Positions 8,867 to 17,805 of a stretch of DNA of 64,000 nucleotides are shown here, piece by piece. The notes beneath the pieces were generated by a model, which saw only the letters and a program-made list of their open reading frames with translations, searched no databases and had not been told where the DNA came from. The stretch is from Thalassospira profundimaris WP0211. GTDB taxonomy: Bacteria > Pseudomonadota > Alphaproteobacteria > Rhodospirillales > Thalassospiraceae. A program made the translations under genes and the position numbers. How positions within the stretch are numbered: position 1 is the stretch's first letter; each line of letters starts with the position of its first letter. Location of the stretch: assembly GCF_000300275.1 (NCBI RefSeq), contig NZ_AMRN01000011.1, positions 1-64,000 on the forward strand, in the 5' to 3' direction.

Positions 8867-10330
8867 TCATGCCTTTTTACGTGACGCCAGCCACAGTTCG
8901 CGCAAGACAGCCGGAAGATGTTCCGGGATGTCTTCAGCGATCAGTCCCGGCCCAATATCCGCCCCGCTTCGTGCATGAAGCCATACCCCCATGCAGGCGG
9001 CATCAAAACTGTCCATGCCCTGTGCCATCAAACCACCAATGATCCCGGCCAACACATCACCCGACCCGGCGGTTGCAAGCCAAGGCACATCGACCGCACT
9101 GATGGCTGCCCGCCCGTCGGGGGCAGCAATCACCGTATCAGCCCCCTTGATCAGGACAGTGGCGCTGCAGCGTTTGGCCGCTGCGCGTGCCCGACAAAGC
9201 TTGTCGCCGTTGATATCGGGAAACAGGCGGGCAAATTCGCCCTCATGCGGGGTCAGGACGGTCGGGCCTTGCACGGCAAAGCACAAGGTAGACGGATCTT
9301 CGGCAAAGCTTGTGAGTGCATCGGCATCAAGCACCGTCGCCCGGCACAGATGCAAAAGTTTCAGAACGAGGGCAAGGGTATCATCACCAACGCCAAATCC
9401 CGGCCCGATGACAAAGGCATTATGACGACAGTCATTCACAAGCGCATCAAACGCAGACATCGGGGCGGTCATGTTGCCCGGCGCATCCGATGCGTAGATC
9501 GGCAATGCTTGCGCATCTGCCACGATGGTCAGAAGCCCCACACCGGATCGGCGTGCGGCGCGTGCCACAAGGCGCGTTGCCCCGGTCATGGTCGCGCCGC
9601 CAAAGGCCAAAAGATGCCCGCGATGGTATTTGTGGCCTTCAAGCCCAGGCCAATGGATGCCAGCCCGCCACAAAACCGGATCGTTTCGCCAACAGGCTGG
9701 CGCAATATCAAGCACCGTCTGATCGGTGATGCCGATATCGCGCACGGCCAGTTCGCCGCACATCAAACGCCCCGGCAAAAGATAATGCCCGGGCTTCGCC
9801 CGACAAAACGTCACGGTCAGGTCGGCCTTCACCGCAACGCCCAGAACCATACCGGTATTGCCATCAACCCCCGATGGCACATCGACCGCAACAACGCTGC
9901 ACGGGCTTGAATTGATTGTGGTGACAAGTTCGGCGATATCGCCGGTGATGTCGCGTGCAAGCCCGGCCCCGAAGATGCAATCAACCACCAGATCCGCGCC
10001 GACAACAAGTGCGGGTGAAAGAAGTTCGGTCGCCCCTTCCCAGCGGGCGGCATGCAAGGCCGCGTCCCCTTTTAGGTCAGCAACATCGCCCATCAGCCCC
10101 AAACGCACCGACCAGCCTTCATCGCGCAGAAGCTTGGCAATGGCAAAACCGTCACCACCGTTGTTGCCGGGGCCACACAAAACCGATACGGAACGCGGTG
10201 ACCAATGACGGATGATTTCCTCAAACACGGCGCGACCGGCATTTTGCATCAAAACGTCGCCGGGAATGCCGCCTTCGATTGTGCGGCGGTCTGCTTCGTA
10301 CATTTGATCGGTTGTCAGGATTTCAAACAT
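8867..10330 (-). CDS. nnr: Bifunctional NAD(P)H-hydrate epimerase/dehydratase
   Basis: Repairs damaged NAD(P)H hydrates: the N-terminal YjeF domain epimerises R and S forms and the C-terminal ribokinase-like domain dehydrates the S form using ADP or ATP. The 487 residues match the fused family. Visible motifs are MYEADRRTI and MQNAGRAVFEEI, GPGNNGGDGFAIAK in the epimerase, and HKYHRGHLLAFGG, GPGFGVG and ATAGSGDVLAGIIGG in the dehydratase, the last holding the catalytic Asp. A GGGG tract precedes the ATG. It is on the same strand as the decarboxylase gene but 149 bases away. Confidence 0.96.
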   Translation of the reverse strand: MFEILTTDQMYEADRRTIEGGIPGDVLMQNAGRAVFEEIIRHWSPRSVSVLCGPGNNGGDGFAIAKLLRDEGWSVRLGLMGDVADLKGDAALHAARWEGATELLSPALVVGADLVVDCIFGAGLARDITGDIAELVTTINSSPCSVVAVDVPSGVDGNTGMVLGVAVKADLTVTFCRAKPGHYLLPGRLMCGELAVRDIGITDQTVLDIAPACWRNDPVLWRAGIHWPGLEGHKYHRGHLLAFGGATMTGATRLVARAARRSGVGLLTIVADAQALPIYASDAPGNMTAPMSAFDALVNDCRHNAFVIGPGFGVGDDTLALVLKLLHLCRATVLDADALTSFAEDPSTLCFAVQGPTVLTPHEGEFARLFPDINGDKLCRARAAAKRCSATVLIKGADTVIAAPDGRAAISAVDVPWLATAGSGDVLAGIIGGLMAQGMDSFDAACMGVWLHARSGADIGPGLIAEDIPEHLPAVLRELWLASRKKA

Positions 10331-10525
10331 TTCACCCCGTCATCCTTGTCGTGAACTTCCGGTCTGCGTTGTTTATCAAGACAGCATTTAAAACAGGTCC
10401 AGTCGACTGTAGCCATTTAAATTTCACCCCACTATAGTGCAGCGAAATTCGCATGTCGGATAGTTGGCAGAAAGGCTGACCATCAGACCGCAACACGAAA
10501 CTTTCCGCAGCAAGGCTTTGCCCGC

Positions 10526-11776
10526 ATGCATGTAGTCGTCATGGGCGCCGGGGTCATCGGGACAACGGCGGCCTGGTATCTTTTGCAAAATGGTCATCAG
10601 GTTACGGTCGTTGATCGCCGGCATGCCAGCGCGCAGGAAACAAGCTTTGCCAATGGCGGTCAGATTTCCGCCTGTCACGCCACACCCTGGGCGAATGCAT
10701 CCACGCCCAAGCAAATCCTGGGCTGGCTTGGCCGGGAAGAAGCGCCGCTTCTGTTTCGAATGCGCTTTGACCCGCAGCTGTTTTCATGGGGCCTGCGGTT
10801 CTTGCGCAACTGCACCGATGCACGGGCCAAGATCAATCTGGAAAAGGCGCTTCGCGTTGCGATCTATAGCCGCGATTGCCTGCGCGCGCTTCGCGACGAG
10901 CTTGATCTTGAATACGATCATAGCACACGTGGCATCCTGCATATCTGCCGCACTGAGCAAGACATGGCCGCGGTCGAAAAGGCCACTGCCCAAATGCAGG
11001 AATACGGGCTTAAACGTCGACTTGTATCGTCCGAGGAATGTCTTACCATCGAGCCTGCCCTGCGCGATGCCACAGCACCGATCATAGGCGGCAGCTTTAC
11101 GCCCGACGATGAAAGCGGTGATGCACGTAAATTCACCGAGCGTCTGAGCGCACATTGCATTGCCAAGGGCGCATCGTTTCACTTCAATACCAACATCACC
11201 GGCCTTGTACATGATCAGCGCAAGATCACCAGCGTTCAAACCGACAAGGGTGACATCCATGCGGATGCATTTCTGGTGTGTCTGGGCAGCTACAGCCCGT
11301 TGATGCTAGCCCCGCTTGGCATCAAATTGCCGATTTATCCGTGCAAGGGATACTCGATCAGCATCAATACCACCGGCTATTCCGGGGCACCGGAAACGGC
11401 CCTGATCGATGACAGTGTGAAAATGGTGTATTCGCGTCTTGGAACACACCTTCGAGTTGCAGGCACGGCGGAGCTTGATGGCTATAACCTGCGGATGTCG
11501 CCACGCCGCCAAAAACTTATCGTTGATAAAGCACTGGAATTATTCCCGAATTCCGGTGATCGTTCCAGCATCGATTTCTGGTCGGGTTTGCGGCCGGTAA
11601 CGCCTGATTCTGCCCCTGTTCTTGGGGATACGAAGTATGCTAATCTATACCTTAATACGGGGCATGGGACGTTGGGTTGGACGATGAGTTGCGGATCAGC
11701 AAAAGCAGTCGCCGATCTCATCAGCGACAAGACCCCTGACATCTCTCTGGCGGGGCTGGGTATCGACCGCTTTTAG
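10526..11776 (+). CDS. dadA: D-amino acid dehydrogenase
   Basis: FAD-dependent, membrane-associated dehydrogenase that deaminates D-amino acids, typically D-alanine, to keto acids and passes electrons to quinone. The dinucleotide-binding GAGVIG is at residues 7-12. Further DadA signatures are SFANGGQISACHATPWA and PVTPDSAPVLGDTKYANLYLNTGHGTLGW split over the C-terminal FAD segment. At 416 residues it is full length. No alanine racemase is next to it; a histidine kinase follows after only 17 bases and may be cotranscribed. Confidence 0.94.
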   Translation: MHVVVMGAGVIGTTAAWYLLQNGHQVTVVDRRHASAQETSFANGGQISACHATPWANASTPKQILGWLGREEAPLLFRMRFDPQLFSWGLRFLRNCTDARAKINLEKALRVAIYSRDCLRALRDELDLEYDHSTRGILHICRTEQDMAAVEKATAQMQEYGLKRRLVSSEECLTIEPALRDATAPIIGGSFTPDDESGDARKFTERLSAHCIAKGASFHFNTNITGLVHDQRKITSVQTDKGDIHADAFLVCLGSYSPLMLAPLGIKLPIYPCKGYSISINTTGYSGAPETALIDDSVKMVYSRLGTHLRVAGTAELDGYNLRMSPRRQKLIVDKALELFPNSGDRSSIDFWSGLRPVTPDSAPVLGDTKYANLYLNTGHGTLGWTMSCGSAKAVADLISDKTPDISLAGLGIDRF

Positions 11777-11793
11777 CGGACGACCTGATTATT

Positions 11794-12924
11794 ATGGGAT
11801 CACGGGCTGACATGACCAGCAACACACCAATTGGTTCAACCAATGTGCCATTGGCCGACCAGGTTGTTCTGAACGCCCTGCCCTATGCCGCCGTCATATG
11901 CGACCGCAACGGCATCGTTATGCAATGTAACGAGGCCATCGCGCGTTTGATCGGCGTTTCGCGTGATCGCATGCTGGGCCGCAAGGCCGGTTTCATTTCC
12001 AAAGGCCTGATGAGCGATATCGAAGATGTGTTTTCTTCGGGCCGGACCTGGCGCGGCGATATCATTCTGGTCGGTGCCGCCAAGGAAAGCCACGTCTGCG
12101 ATCTTTCCATCGCGCCGCTTGAATATTGCCAGAACAATGAAACGCGCACCGCGGTGCTGATGACGTTGCTTGAAAATGACCGTCAGGCACAGGCCGAACG
12201 CACCTTGATGGAACAAAACCGCAATCAGTCAGATGCCAACGCGTCAAAATCCGACTTTATCGCCAATATGGGCCATGAATTGCGCACACCGCTTAATGCG
12301 ATTATCGGCAACTCCGAACTGATTGCGCACGGGGTTCTTGGCGATCTCCCCGACGGGTACCGCGAATGTGGCCGCGACGTTTACGAGGCGGGCAAGCATC
12401 TGCTTGAACTGGTCAATAATGTTTTGGACGTGTCAAAGCTGTCGGCCGGTTCGATGACCTTGCAGCTTGAAGAGGCCGACCTTGGTTCGGTAATACGCGA
12501 TGCCGCCCGACTTGTCGGGGATGATATTTCGCGTCGCAGCCATCAATTGCAGTTCGATCTGCCTGAACAGCCGGTATCGATGCTGTGTGACAAGCTGAAA
12601 CTCAAACAGATATTGATCAATATCCTGAGTAATGCGGCAAAATTCACACCCGAACACGGCAAGATCCGCATCGGACTGACCACAACCGACGAAGACGTCA
12701 CCTTTGCGATCGAGGATAATGGTGTCGGCATGAGCCCGAATGACATTCCCCGGGCGCTGGCCCGGTTCTCGCAGCTTCATCCATCCGGGGTGAAGGAAAG
12801 TGTCGGCACCGGTCTTGGCCTGCCGCTGGCCAAGCTTCTGGTGGAGCTGCATGGTGGTCGGCTTAGTATCGAAAGCGACCTTGGCAAGGGCACGACCGTG
12901 CGCATTACCCTGCCCCGGCCGTAA
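11794..12924 (+). CDS. Soluble PAS-domain sensor histidine kinase
   Basis: A 376-residue cytoplasmic kinase without membrane segments. A PAS domain covers about residues 22-125. The HisKA domain has the phosphoacceptor His161 in MGHELRTPLNAI, and the HATPase domain has the N box NILSNAAKFT, G1 DNGVGM, F box ARFSQ and G2 GTGLGLPL. It follows dadA by 17 bases. There is no response regulator next to it, so the partner is unknown. An alternative start is ATG 11812 (MTSNT), and neither start has a strong ribosome site. The signal sensed cannot be told from sequence. Confidence 0.9.
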   Translation: MGSRADMTSNTPIGSTNVPLADQVVLNALPYAAVICDRNGIVMQCNEAIARLIGVSRDRMLGRKAGFISKGLMSDIEDVFSSGRTWRGDIILVGAAKESHVCDLSIAPLEYCQNNETRTAVLMTLLENDRQAQAERTLMEQNRNQSDANASKSDFIANMGHELRTPLNAIIGNSELIAHGVLGDLPDGYRECGRDVYEAGKHLLELVNNVLDVSKLSAGSMTLQLEEADLGSVIRDAARLVGDDISRRSHQLQFDLPEQPVSMLCDKLKLKQILINILSNAAKFTPEHGKIRIGLTTTDEDVTFAIEDNGVGMSPNDIPRALARFSQLHPSGVKESVGTGLGLPLAKLLVELHGGRLSIESDLGKGTTVRITLPRP

Positions 12925-12949
12925 CATGATATCGTTAACTCTGTATATC

Positions 12950-12986
12950 AAAAGACCCGCTTGGACATGTCCGAGGCGGGTCTTTT
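12950..12986. terminator. Bidirectional terminator between histidine kinase and cytochrome c genes
   Basis: aaaagacccgc (12950-12960) pairs with gcgggtctttt (12976-12986). The A-tract and T-tract lie on opposite sides, so it can stop transcription from both convergent genes. Confidence 0.88.
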
Positions 12987-12998
12987 GATCTTCAGGCC

Positions 12999-13475
12999 TT
13001 ATTGGGCCGCAGATTGATTGATCTGGTCGTGCCGTGCGATGACGTCCTTGGGCCAGCGGCTTTTGATATAAGACAGGCTGGCAATGATTTCCTCGTCGCT
13101 CAGCACACCCTCATAGCCCTGCATCGCTGATTTATAATCGCCCCCGGCCATTGCTGCCGGTCCGTATTTGGTCAGTTCAAACAACACCTGATCGGGATGA
13201 TGCCAGGTATGGCCGGTTTCGTCGTGGGGCGGCGCCGGAAGCAAACCGTCAGGACCGCGTTCCCGCCAATTGGCTTCGCCCTCAAGTCTTGCACCGTGGC
13301 AGGACGCACAATTTGCGTCATAGATCTTCTTGCCCTGCGCAACCAGTTGCAGATCATCGGGACGCAACGACACATCCTGATCCGCGATCCCGCCCGGGCC
13401 AAAGAATGTGACGATGCCATACATAATCGCCGCACCGACAAGCGCGCCAAGCGCCATAACACCTTTATTCTTCAA
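12999..13475 (-). CDS. Membrane-anchored mono-haem cytochrome c of the copper operon
   Basis: 158 residues with an N-terminal hydrophobic segment (about 5-25) that is either an uncleaved anchor or a signal peptide. The haem motif is CASCH (C56, C59, H60), and Met118 in SAMQGYEGV is the likely sixth ligand. The domain is exported to the periplasm. It is the last gene of copA-cueR-cytochrome on the minus strand, 30 bases after cueR. Its role in copper handling is inferred from position only; electron transfer to a copper oxidase or buffering of periplasmic copper are possible. Confidence 0.88.
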   Translation of the reverse strand: MKNKGVMALGALVGAAIMYGIVTFFGPGGIADQDVSLRPDDLQLVAQGKKIYDANCASCHGARLEGEANWRERGPDGLLPAPPHDETGHTWHHPDQVLFELTKYGPAAMAGGDYKSAMQGYEGVLSDEEIIASLSYIKSRWPKDVIARHDQINQSAAQ

Positions 13476-13505
13476 TGTGCTCTCTCATTCTTTTGTGTTT
13501 CGGGA

Positions 13506-13895
13506 TCACGCCTTGCGGGCGAGATCATTGATGATCGGGCAGTTCGGACGATCATCGCCATGACAGGACTGCACAAGGTCGGAAAGTGTATCGCGCAGGC
13601 TTTGAAGTTCGGCGATCTTGCGTTCGATCTCTGCCAGATGGGTTTTGGCGATTTCCTTTACATCGGAAGAGGCACGGTTGCGGTCCTCGTAAAGTGACAG
13701 CAACACCCGGCAATCTTCGACCGAAAACCCCAGCCCGCGGGCACGTTGCAGGAACCGCAATTTGTGCAGATCATTTTCGTCATAGTCACGATACCCGTTG
13801 GCCAGGCGCCCCGGCGAAACCAGACCGATATCCTCGTAATAACGGATGGTTTTCGCCGGAAGTCCGCATTCAGTCGCGGCGTCAGAAATGTTCAT
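13506..13895 (-). CDS. cueR: Cu(I)-responsive MerR-family regulator CueR
   Basis: 129-residue transcription activator that untwists promoters with long spacers when bound to Cu(I). The N-terminal winged helix has the family pattern TIRYYEDIGLV and the long dimer helix follows. The C-terminal metal loop CHGDDRPNC places Cys111 and Cys119 with the 7-residue gap typical of monovalent-metal MerR proteins (CueR, HmrR). It starts 9 bases after the copA stop, so it is cotranscribed with the pump it is predicted to control. The site it probably binds is at 16425-16447. Confidence 0.95.
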   Translation of the reverse strand: MNISDAATECGLPAKTIRYYEDIGLVSPGRLANGYRDYDENDLHKLRFLQRARGLGFSVEDCRVLLSLYEDRNRASSDVKEIAKTHLAEIERKIAELQSLRDTLSDLVQSCHGDDRPNCPIINDLARKA

Positions 13896-13904
13896 CGCCC
13901 TCTC

Positions 13905-16376
13905 CTATTTCCGGACTGTCCAGCGCCGCAATGTCAGCGAGTTACCAACAACCGAGACGGAGCTGAGCGCCATCGCCGCACCGGCAATCGCCGGGCTCAG
14001 AACACCGAATGCTGCCAACGGAACACCCACCACGTTATAGGCAAAGGCCCAGAACAGGTTCTGTGCGATTTTGCGGCGCGTGGCGATCGAAATATCAATC
14101 GCGGCAGACACAAGTGCCGGATCAGACCGCATCAGGGTGATGCCAGCCGTTTCCATGGCAACATCGGTGCCACCGCCCATGGCGATACCGACATCGGCCG
14201 CCGCCAGTGCCGGGGCATCATTGATGCCGTCACCAACCATGGCGACATGACGGCCTTCCTTGCGGAGTTTTTCGACTTCACGTGCCTTGTCCTGCGGGCG
14301 AATACGGCCTTCGCCGCGTTCCAGGCCAAGTTCGCGCGCCACATGGCTTGCGACATCCTGACTGTCGCCCGACAACATGATCGATGAAATGCCGCGTGCC
14401 TTCAGATCGGCAATCGCCTGTTTGGCACCTTCACGAATGCGATCCTCAAGGGTCAGGTAACCGGCAAACGTGCCATCAATCGCAACCAGAATAACGGTTC
14501 TGCCTTCGCCTTCGTGTTTCTTGATGTCCTTTGCCAGATCCTGCGGCGGACCTGCGATATCAAGATCACTCAGCAAGGCTTCGCTGCCAATGGCGATCTT
14601 GTGCTTTTCGACATCGGCCATGACACCGGCACCGGTTTTGCCCTTGAAGTTATCGATATCAGGCAGTGATACGCCTTCATCCTTGGCGATCGAGACAACC
14701 GCACGCGCCAGGGGATGTTCACTGGCGGCCTGAACGGCTGCTGTCAGGCGCAGCAACTCATTACGGTCAACACCCTCAACCGGGCAGATATCGCGCACGG
14801 TCGGCGTACCTTCCGTCAGGGTTCCGGTTTTATCAAAGATGACGGTATCGACATTGTGGGCCTGTTCAAGTGCCTCGAAATTGCGGATCAGAATGCCGTT
14901 GCGCGCAGCACTGCCGGTCCCAGCCACCAGCGCAGTCGGCGTCGCCAGACCAAGCGCACAAGGACATGCAATCACCAGCACGGAGACGGCGGCAACGATC
15001 GATGCCTCTGCGCCAAAGCCGGTAAACAACCATGCGGCCAAGGTCAGCAGTGCAATGACAACCACAATCGGCACAAAGACGGCCGATACCCGGTCGACAA
15101 GCTTCTGAACCGGGGCCTTGCCGGTCTGGGCCTTTTCAACCAGGCGAATGATGCGCGACAGCGTCGTATCATCGCCAACGGCACTGACTTCGATCTCAAG
15201 ACGTCCGGTGCCATTCACCGCGCCACCAACGACCGTATCGCCACTAACGCGCGCCACAGGTCGGGTTTCCCCGGTGATCAGGCTTTCATCCAGTTCACTT
15301 TCACCGGCATGAACCTTGCCATCGACCGGCACACGTTCGCCCGGCAGGACGCGAACGATATCGCCGACCGAAAGACTTTCAATCGCAACATCCTGTTCGC
15401 CTTCGCCCGCGACCACCTTGCGCGCACGCCGTGGACGCAGCGCCATCAATTCACGAATGGCGGCTGATGCCCCGCGTTTGGCGCGTTCTTCCATGATTTT
15501 GCCCGCAAGGATCAGGGTAATGATCGCAGCCGATGCTTCAAAGTAAAGATGGGTCTGACCGGCATTGGCCGTCAGCATGTTATAGAGGCTGAGGAAATAG
15601 GCCGCCGATGTCCCGAGTGCGACCAGCACATCCATATTGGCGCTGCGATGGCGCAGGGCCGCGTAGGCCCCCTGATAGAAGCGCGCACCGATATAGAACT
15701 GAACCGGGGTTGCAAGCGCAAGTTCAACCCATGCCGGCAGATGATAGGACACACCAAGGTTCATCCAGACCATCTGTAAAACCAGTGGTGCGGTCAGCAA
15801 TGCCGATACCGCAAGAAGGATCAGGGATTTGTCCTGTTTCTTTTCGTTGCGGGCCGCCTCGTCTGCGTCACCGTCTTCGGATCCGGATTTATTGCGTGAC
15901 GTTGCGTGATAGCCGGCATCCTCGATCGCCTTGATCGCGATGGCATCATTGACCTTGTCTGATACTGCCGAGATATCGGCACGTTCCAGCGCGAAATTGA
16001 CACTGGCTTCGGTGACGCCCGGCAATGCGGAAAGTGCCTTTTCAACCCGCAAGGCACAGTTCGCGCATGTCATGCCATCGACATCAAAGGAAAGCTGCCG
16101 GGTCACGACGCTATAGCCTGAATCCGCCACCGCCTCGGCGATTTTGGATGTATCAAGCTTGCTGTCGTCAAAATGCACATTTGCACTGTTGAGTGCAAAG
16201 TTCACGGTGACATCAGAAACACCATCAAGACCAGCAATGGCCTTTTCAACGCGCCCCGCACAGTTTGCACAGGTCATGCCTTCGATCTCAAGGTTCACTT
16301 CGCTGGTATTGGCAGTCGGCTGCACGGATGCCCCACCGCCTGCTGCGGTATCGTACTCGTCTGTTCGGCGATCCAT
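13905..16376 (-). CDS. copA: Cu(I)-exporting P1B-type ATPase CopA
   Basis: Inner-membrane pump that exports Cu(I) from the cytoplasm at the cost of ATP. Two N-terminal heavy-metal domains carry GMTCANC (Cys36/39 and Cys104/107). Eight membrane helices are expected, with CPCALGLATPTAL in helix 6, the phosphorylation site DKTGTLTEG, the nucleotide-binding SEHPLA and the hinge GDGINDAPALAAADVG. The start is ATG 16376, with GAGG 8 bases upstream; a GTG at 16385 abuts that ribosome site and is unlikely. It is the first gene of the copper operon, directly downstream of the CueR-type promoter. Length is 823 residues, full size for the two-domain form. Confidence 0.97.
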   Translation of the reverse strand: MDRRTDEYDTAAGGGASVQPTANTSEVNLEIEGMTCANCAGRVEKAIAGLDGVSDVTVNFALNSANVHFDDSKLDTSKIAEAVADSGYSVVTRQLSFDVDGMTCANCALRVEKALSALPGVTEASVNFALERADISAVSDKVNDAIAIKAIEDAGYHATSRNKSGSEDGDADEAARNEKKQDKSLILLAVSALLTAPLVLQMVWMNLGVSYHLPAWVELALATPVQFYIGARFYQGAYAALRHRSANMDVLVALGTSAAYFLSLYNMLTANAGQTHLYFEASAAIITLILAGKIMEERAKRGASAAIRELMALRPRRARKVVAGEGEQDVAIESLSVGDIVRVLPGERVPVDGKVHAGESELDESLITGETRPVARVSGDTVVGGAVNGTGRLEIEVSAVGDDTTLSRIIRLVEKAQTGKAPVQKLVDRVSAVFVPIVVVIALLTLAAWLFTGFGAEASIVAAVSVLVIACPCALGLATPTALVAGTGSAARNGILIRNFEALEQAHNVDTVIFDKTGTLTEGTPTVRDICPVEGVDRNELLRLTAAVQAASEHPLARAVVSIAKDEGVSLPDIDNFKGKTGAGVMADVEKHKIAIGSEALLSDLDIAGPPQDLAKDIKKHEGEGRTVILVAIDGTFAGYLTLEDRIREGAKQAIADLKARGISSIMLSGDSQDVASHVARELGLERGEGRIRPQDKAREVEKLRKEGRHVAMVGDGINDAPALAAADVGIAMGGGTDVAMETAGITLMRSDPALVSAAIDISIATRRKIAQNLFWAFAYNVVGVPLAAFGVLSPAIAGAAMALSSVSVVGNSLTLRRWTVRK

Positions 16377-16418
16377 ATCACGCACCTCAAAAAAAGGGGT
16401 TATTACAAGATATGGGGC

Positions 16419-16449
16419 ACGATAGACCTTCCAGCAACTGGAAGGTCAA
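16419..16449 (-). promoter_or_regulatory. CueR-controlled copA promoter and operator
   Basis: On the minus strand a -35 TTGACC (16444-16449) and a -10 TATCGT (16419-16424) are separated by 19 bp, too long for normal sigma-70 use and diagnostic of MerR-type control. The spacer holds a perfect dyad, gaccttccag (16425-16434) and ctggaaggtc (16438-16447), closely matching the E. coli CueR box. Confidence 0.92.
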
Positions 16450-16493
16450 GATAAAAAAGCGACATATAAAAACGCAGGGCTAAGCCTCTGATA

Positions 16494-16524
16494 CCAAAAA
16501 GAAAGCCCCGGACATTGCCGGGGC
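16494..16524 (-). terminator. Intrinsic terminator of the bacterioferritin pair
   Basis: gccccgg (16505-16511) pairs with ccggggc (16518-16524). The minus strand continues with TTTCTTTTT. It lies 29 bases after the second bacterioferritin stop. Confidence 0.85.
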
Positions 16525-16552
16525 CTTCTGAAAATTATTTGCTGGCTGATGA

Positions 16553-17044
16553 TCAGCCTTCCGGGCTTGGTTCGCCAGCTGCGCGGAACTGGATGTAGTT
16601 CGGCAGGCCCATCATGTCGATCAGGCGGATCTGCTGTTCCAGCCAATAGGCGTGATCTTCTTCGCTGTCATCAAGCAGTGCGACCAGCATCTGACGGGTC
16701 TGGAAATCGTCCTCTGCCTCGGCGATCTTGATCGCCTTTTTCAGAAGATTGATCACATGATATTCGTGTTCGAGATCGTTTTTCATCATCTCGGGCACGG
16801 TTTTGCCGATCTTGATCGGTTCACGCGATGCGGTATCGGGCACGCCTTCAAGGAACAGGATACGCTCGATCAAACGCTTTGCGTGTTCGAGTTCCTCATC
16901 CTTTTCGTGATGCATGCGTTCATACAGCGAATGCAGCCCCCAATCGGCATACATTTCAGCATGTGTGTTGTACTGGTCGGCCGCCGACAGTTCGGCAGTG
17001 AGCTGTTTGTTCAGCGCGGCGAGGACCTTTTTACTACCCTTCAT
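16553..17044 (-). CDS. bfr: Bacterioferritin, ferroxidase-type subunit lacking the haem methionine
   Basis: 163-residue four-helix-bundle iron-storage subunit. In E. coli Bfr numbering all six ferroxidase ligands are present: Glu18, Glu51, His54, Glu94, Glu127 and His130. The haem-binding Met52 is replaced by Leu (EELEH instead of DEMKH). It is therefore a catalytic subunit that should not bind haem between two copies of itself. The upstream neighbour, 21 bases away, has the opposite set of residues, so the two probably form one mixed 24-mer. A ribosome site AGGAG lies 9 bases before the ATG. Confidence 0.95.
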   Translation of the reverse strand: MKGSKKVLAALNKQLTAELSAADQYNTHAEMYADWGLHSLYERMHHEKDEELEHAKRLIERILFLEGVPDTASREPIKIGKTVPEMMKNDLEHEYHVINLLKKAIKIAEAEDDFQTRQMLVALLDDSEEDHAYWLEQQIRLIDMMGLPNYIQFRAAGEPSPEG

Positions 17045-17065
17045 GGCGTAATACTCCTGATCTGA

Positions 17066-17542
17066 TTAGTCGCCGTCGCCTGAACGGCTCTGGATGTAGT
17101 TTGCAATCCCGACATTTTCGAGCTGCCATTCTTCGGTCTCAAGCCAATCAACGTGCTCTTCCTGTTCTTCCAGGAATTTCACAAGCAGATCGCGCGTCAC
17201 AAAGTCCTCGGCCTTTTCACAGGCGGTGATGGCTTCGCGCAGAAGCGGCAGAGACGCCAATTCAAACTTCATGTCACAGCTGATGATCTCTTCGACATTT
17301 TCGCCGATCATCAGTTTGTTGAGGTTCTGGAGGTTGGGAAGACCTTCAAGAAACAGAATGCGCTCAATCGTGTCGTCAGCGCGTTTCATTTCCTTGATCG
17401 AGAGCTTGTACTCATACTCGCCCATTTCTTCCACGCCCCAGTCCCGCAGCATTCTGGCATGCAGGAAATACTGGTTAATCGCAGTCAACTGGTTGGTCAG
17501 AATGCGATTAAGATATGTGATGATCTTGGGATCACCTTTCAT
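17066..17542 (-). CDS. bfr: Bacterioferritin, haem-binding subunit with degraded ferroxidase site
   Basis: 158-residue subunit starting MKGDPKI. The haem ligand Met52 is kept (KEMKR), but ferroxidase ligands are changed: Glu18 to Gln, His54 to Arg and Glu127 to Gln; Glu51, Glu94 and His130 remain. It should bind haem but not oxidise iron well alone. The start chosen is ATG 17542 with AGGAG 7 bases upstream; a tandem ATG at 17545 and a longer frame to 17587 are less likely. It is the first gene of the pair. Paired subunits of this kind are known in Neisseria and Magnetospirillum. Confidence 0.95.
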   Translation of the reverse strand: MKGDPKIITYLNRILTNQLTAINQYFLHARMLRDWGVEEMGEYEYKLSIKEMKRADDTIERILFLEGLPNLQNLNKLMIGENVEEIISCDMKFELASLPLLREAITACEKAEDFVTRDLLVKFLEEQEEHVDWLETEEWQLENVGIANYIQSRSGDGD

Positions 17543-17805
17543 CATGGCTCTCCTGATGGTTGGGCTATGCAGATAGTGGGAATCCACCCGGCTTGTTTCA
17601 AGGAAAAAACGCGCCTTTGATTACCATTATCAATAATTTAGCCGATTTTTCCGAAATAAGCCAGTTGGGGTGAATGACTAAAAATCATTCGCACGGATTT
17701 CCCTGAGAATGAAAATCGGTTCGGCGAAATTGCCCTTCGCAAAGATCTTGTGCCCGGATGTTTTCGTACGACTCGCAACTGCCGTGCAATCGATTGAAGC
17801 AAAAC

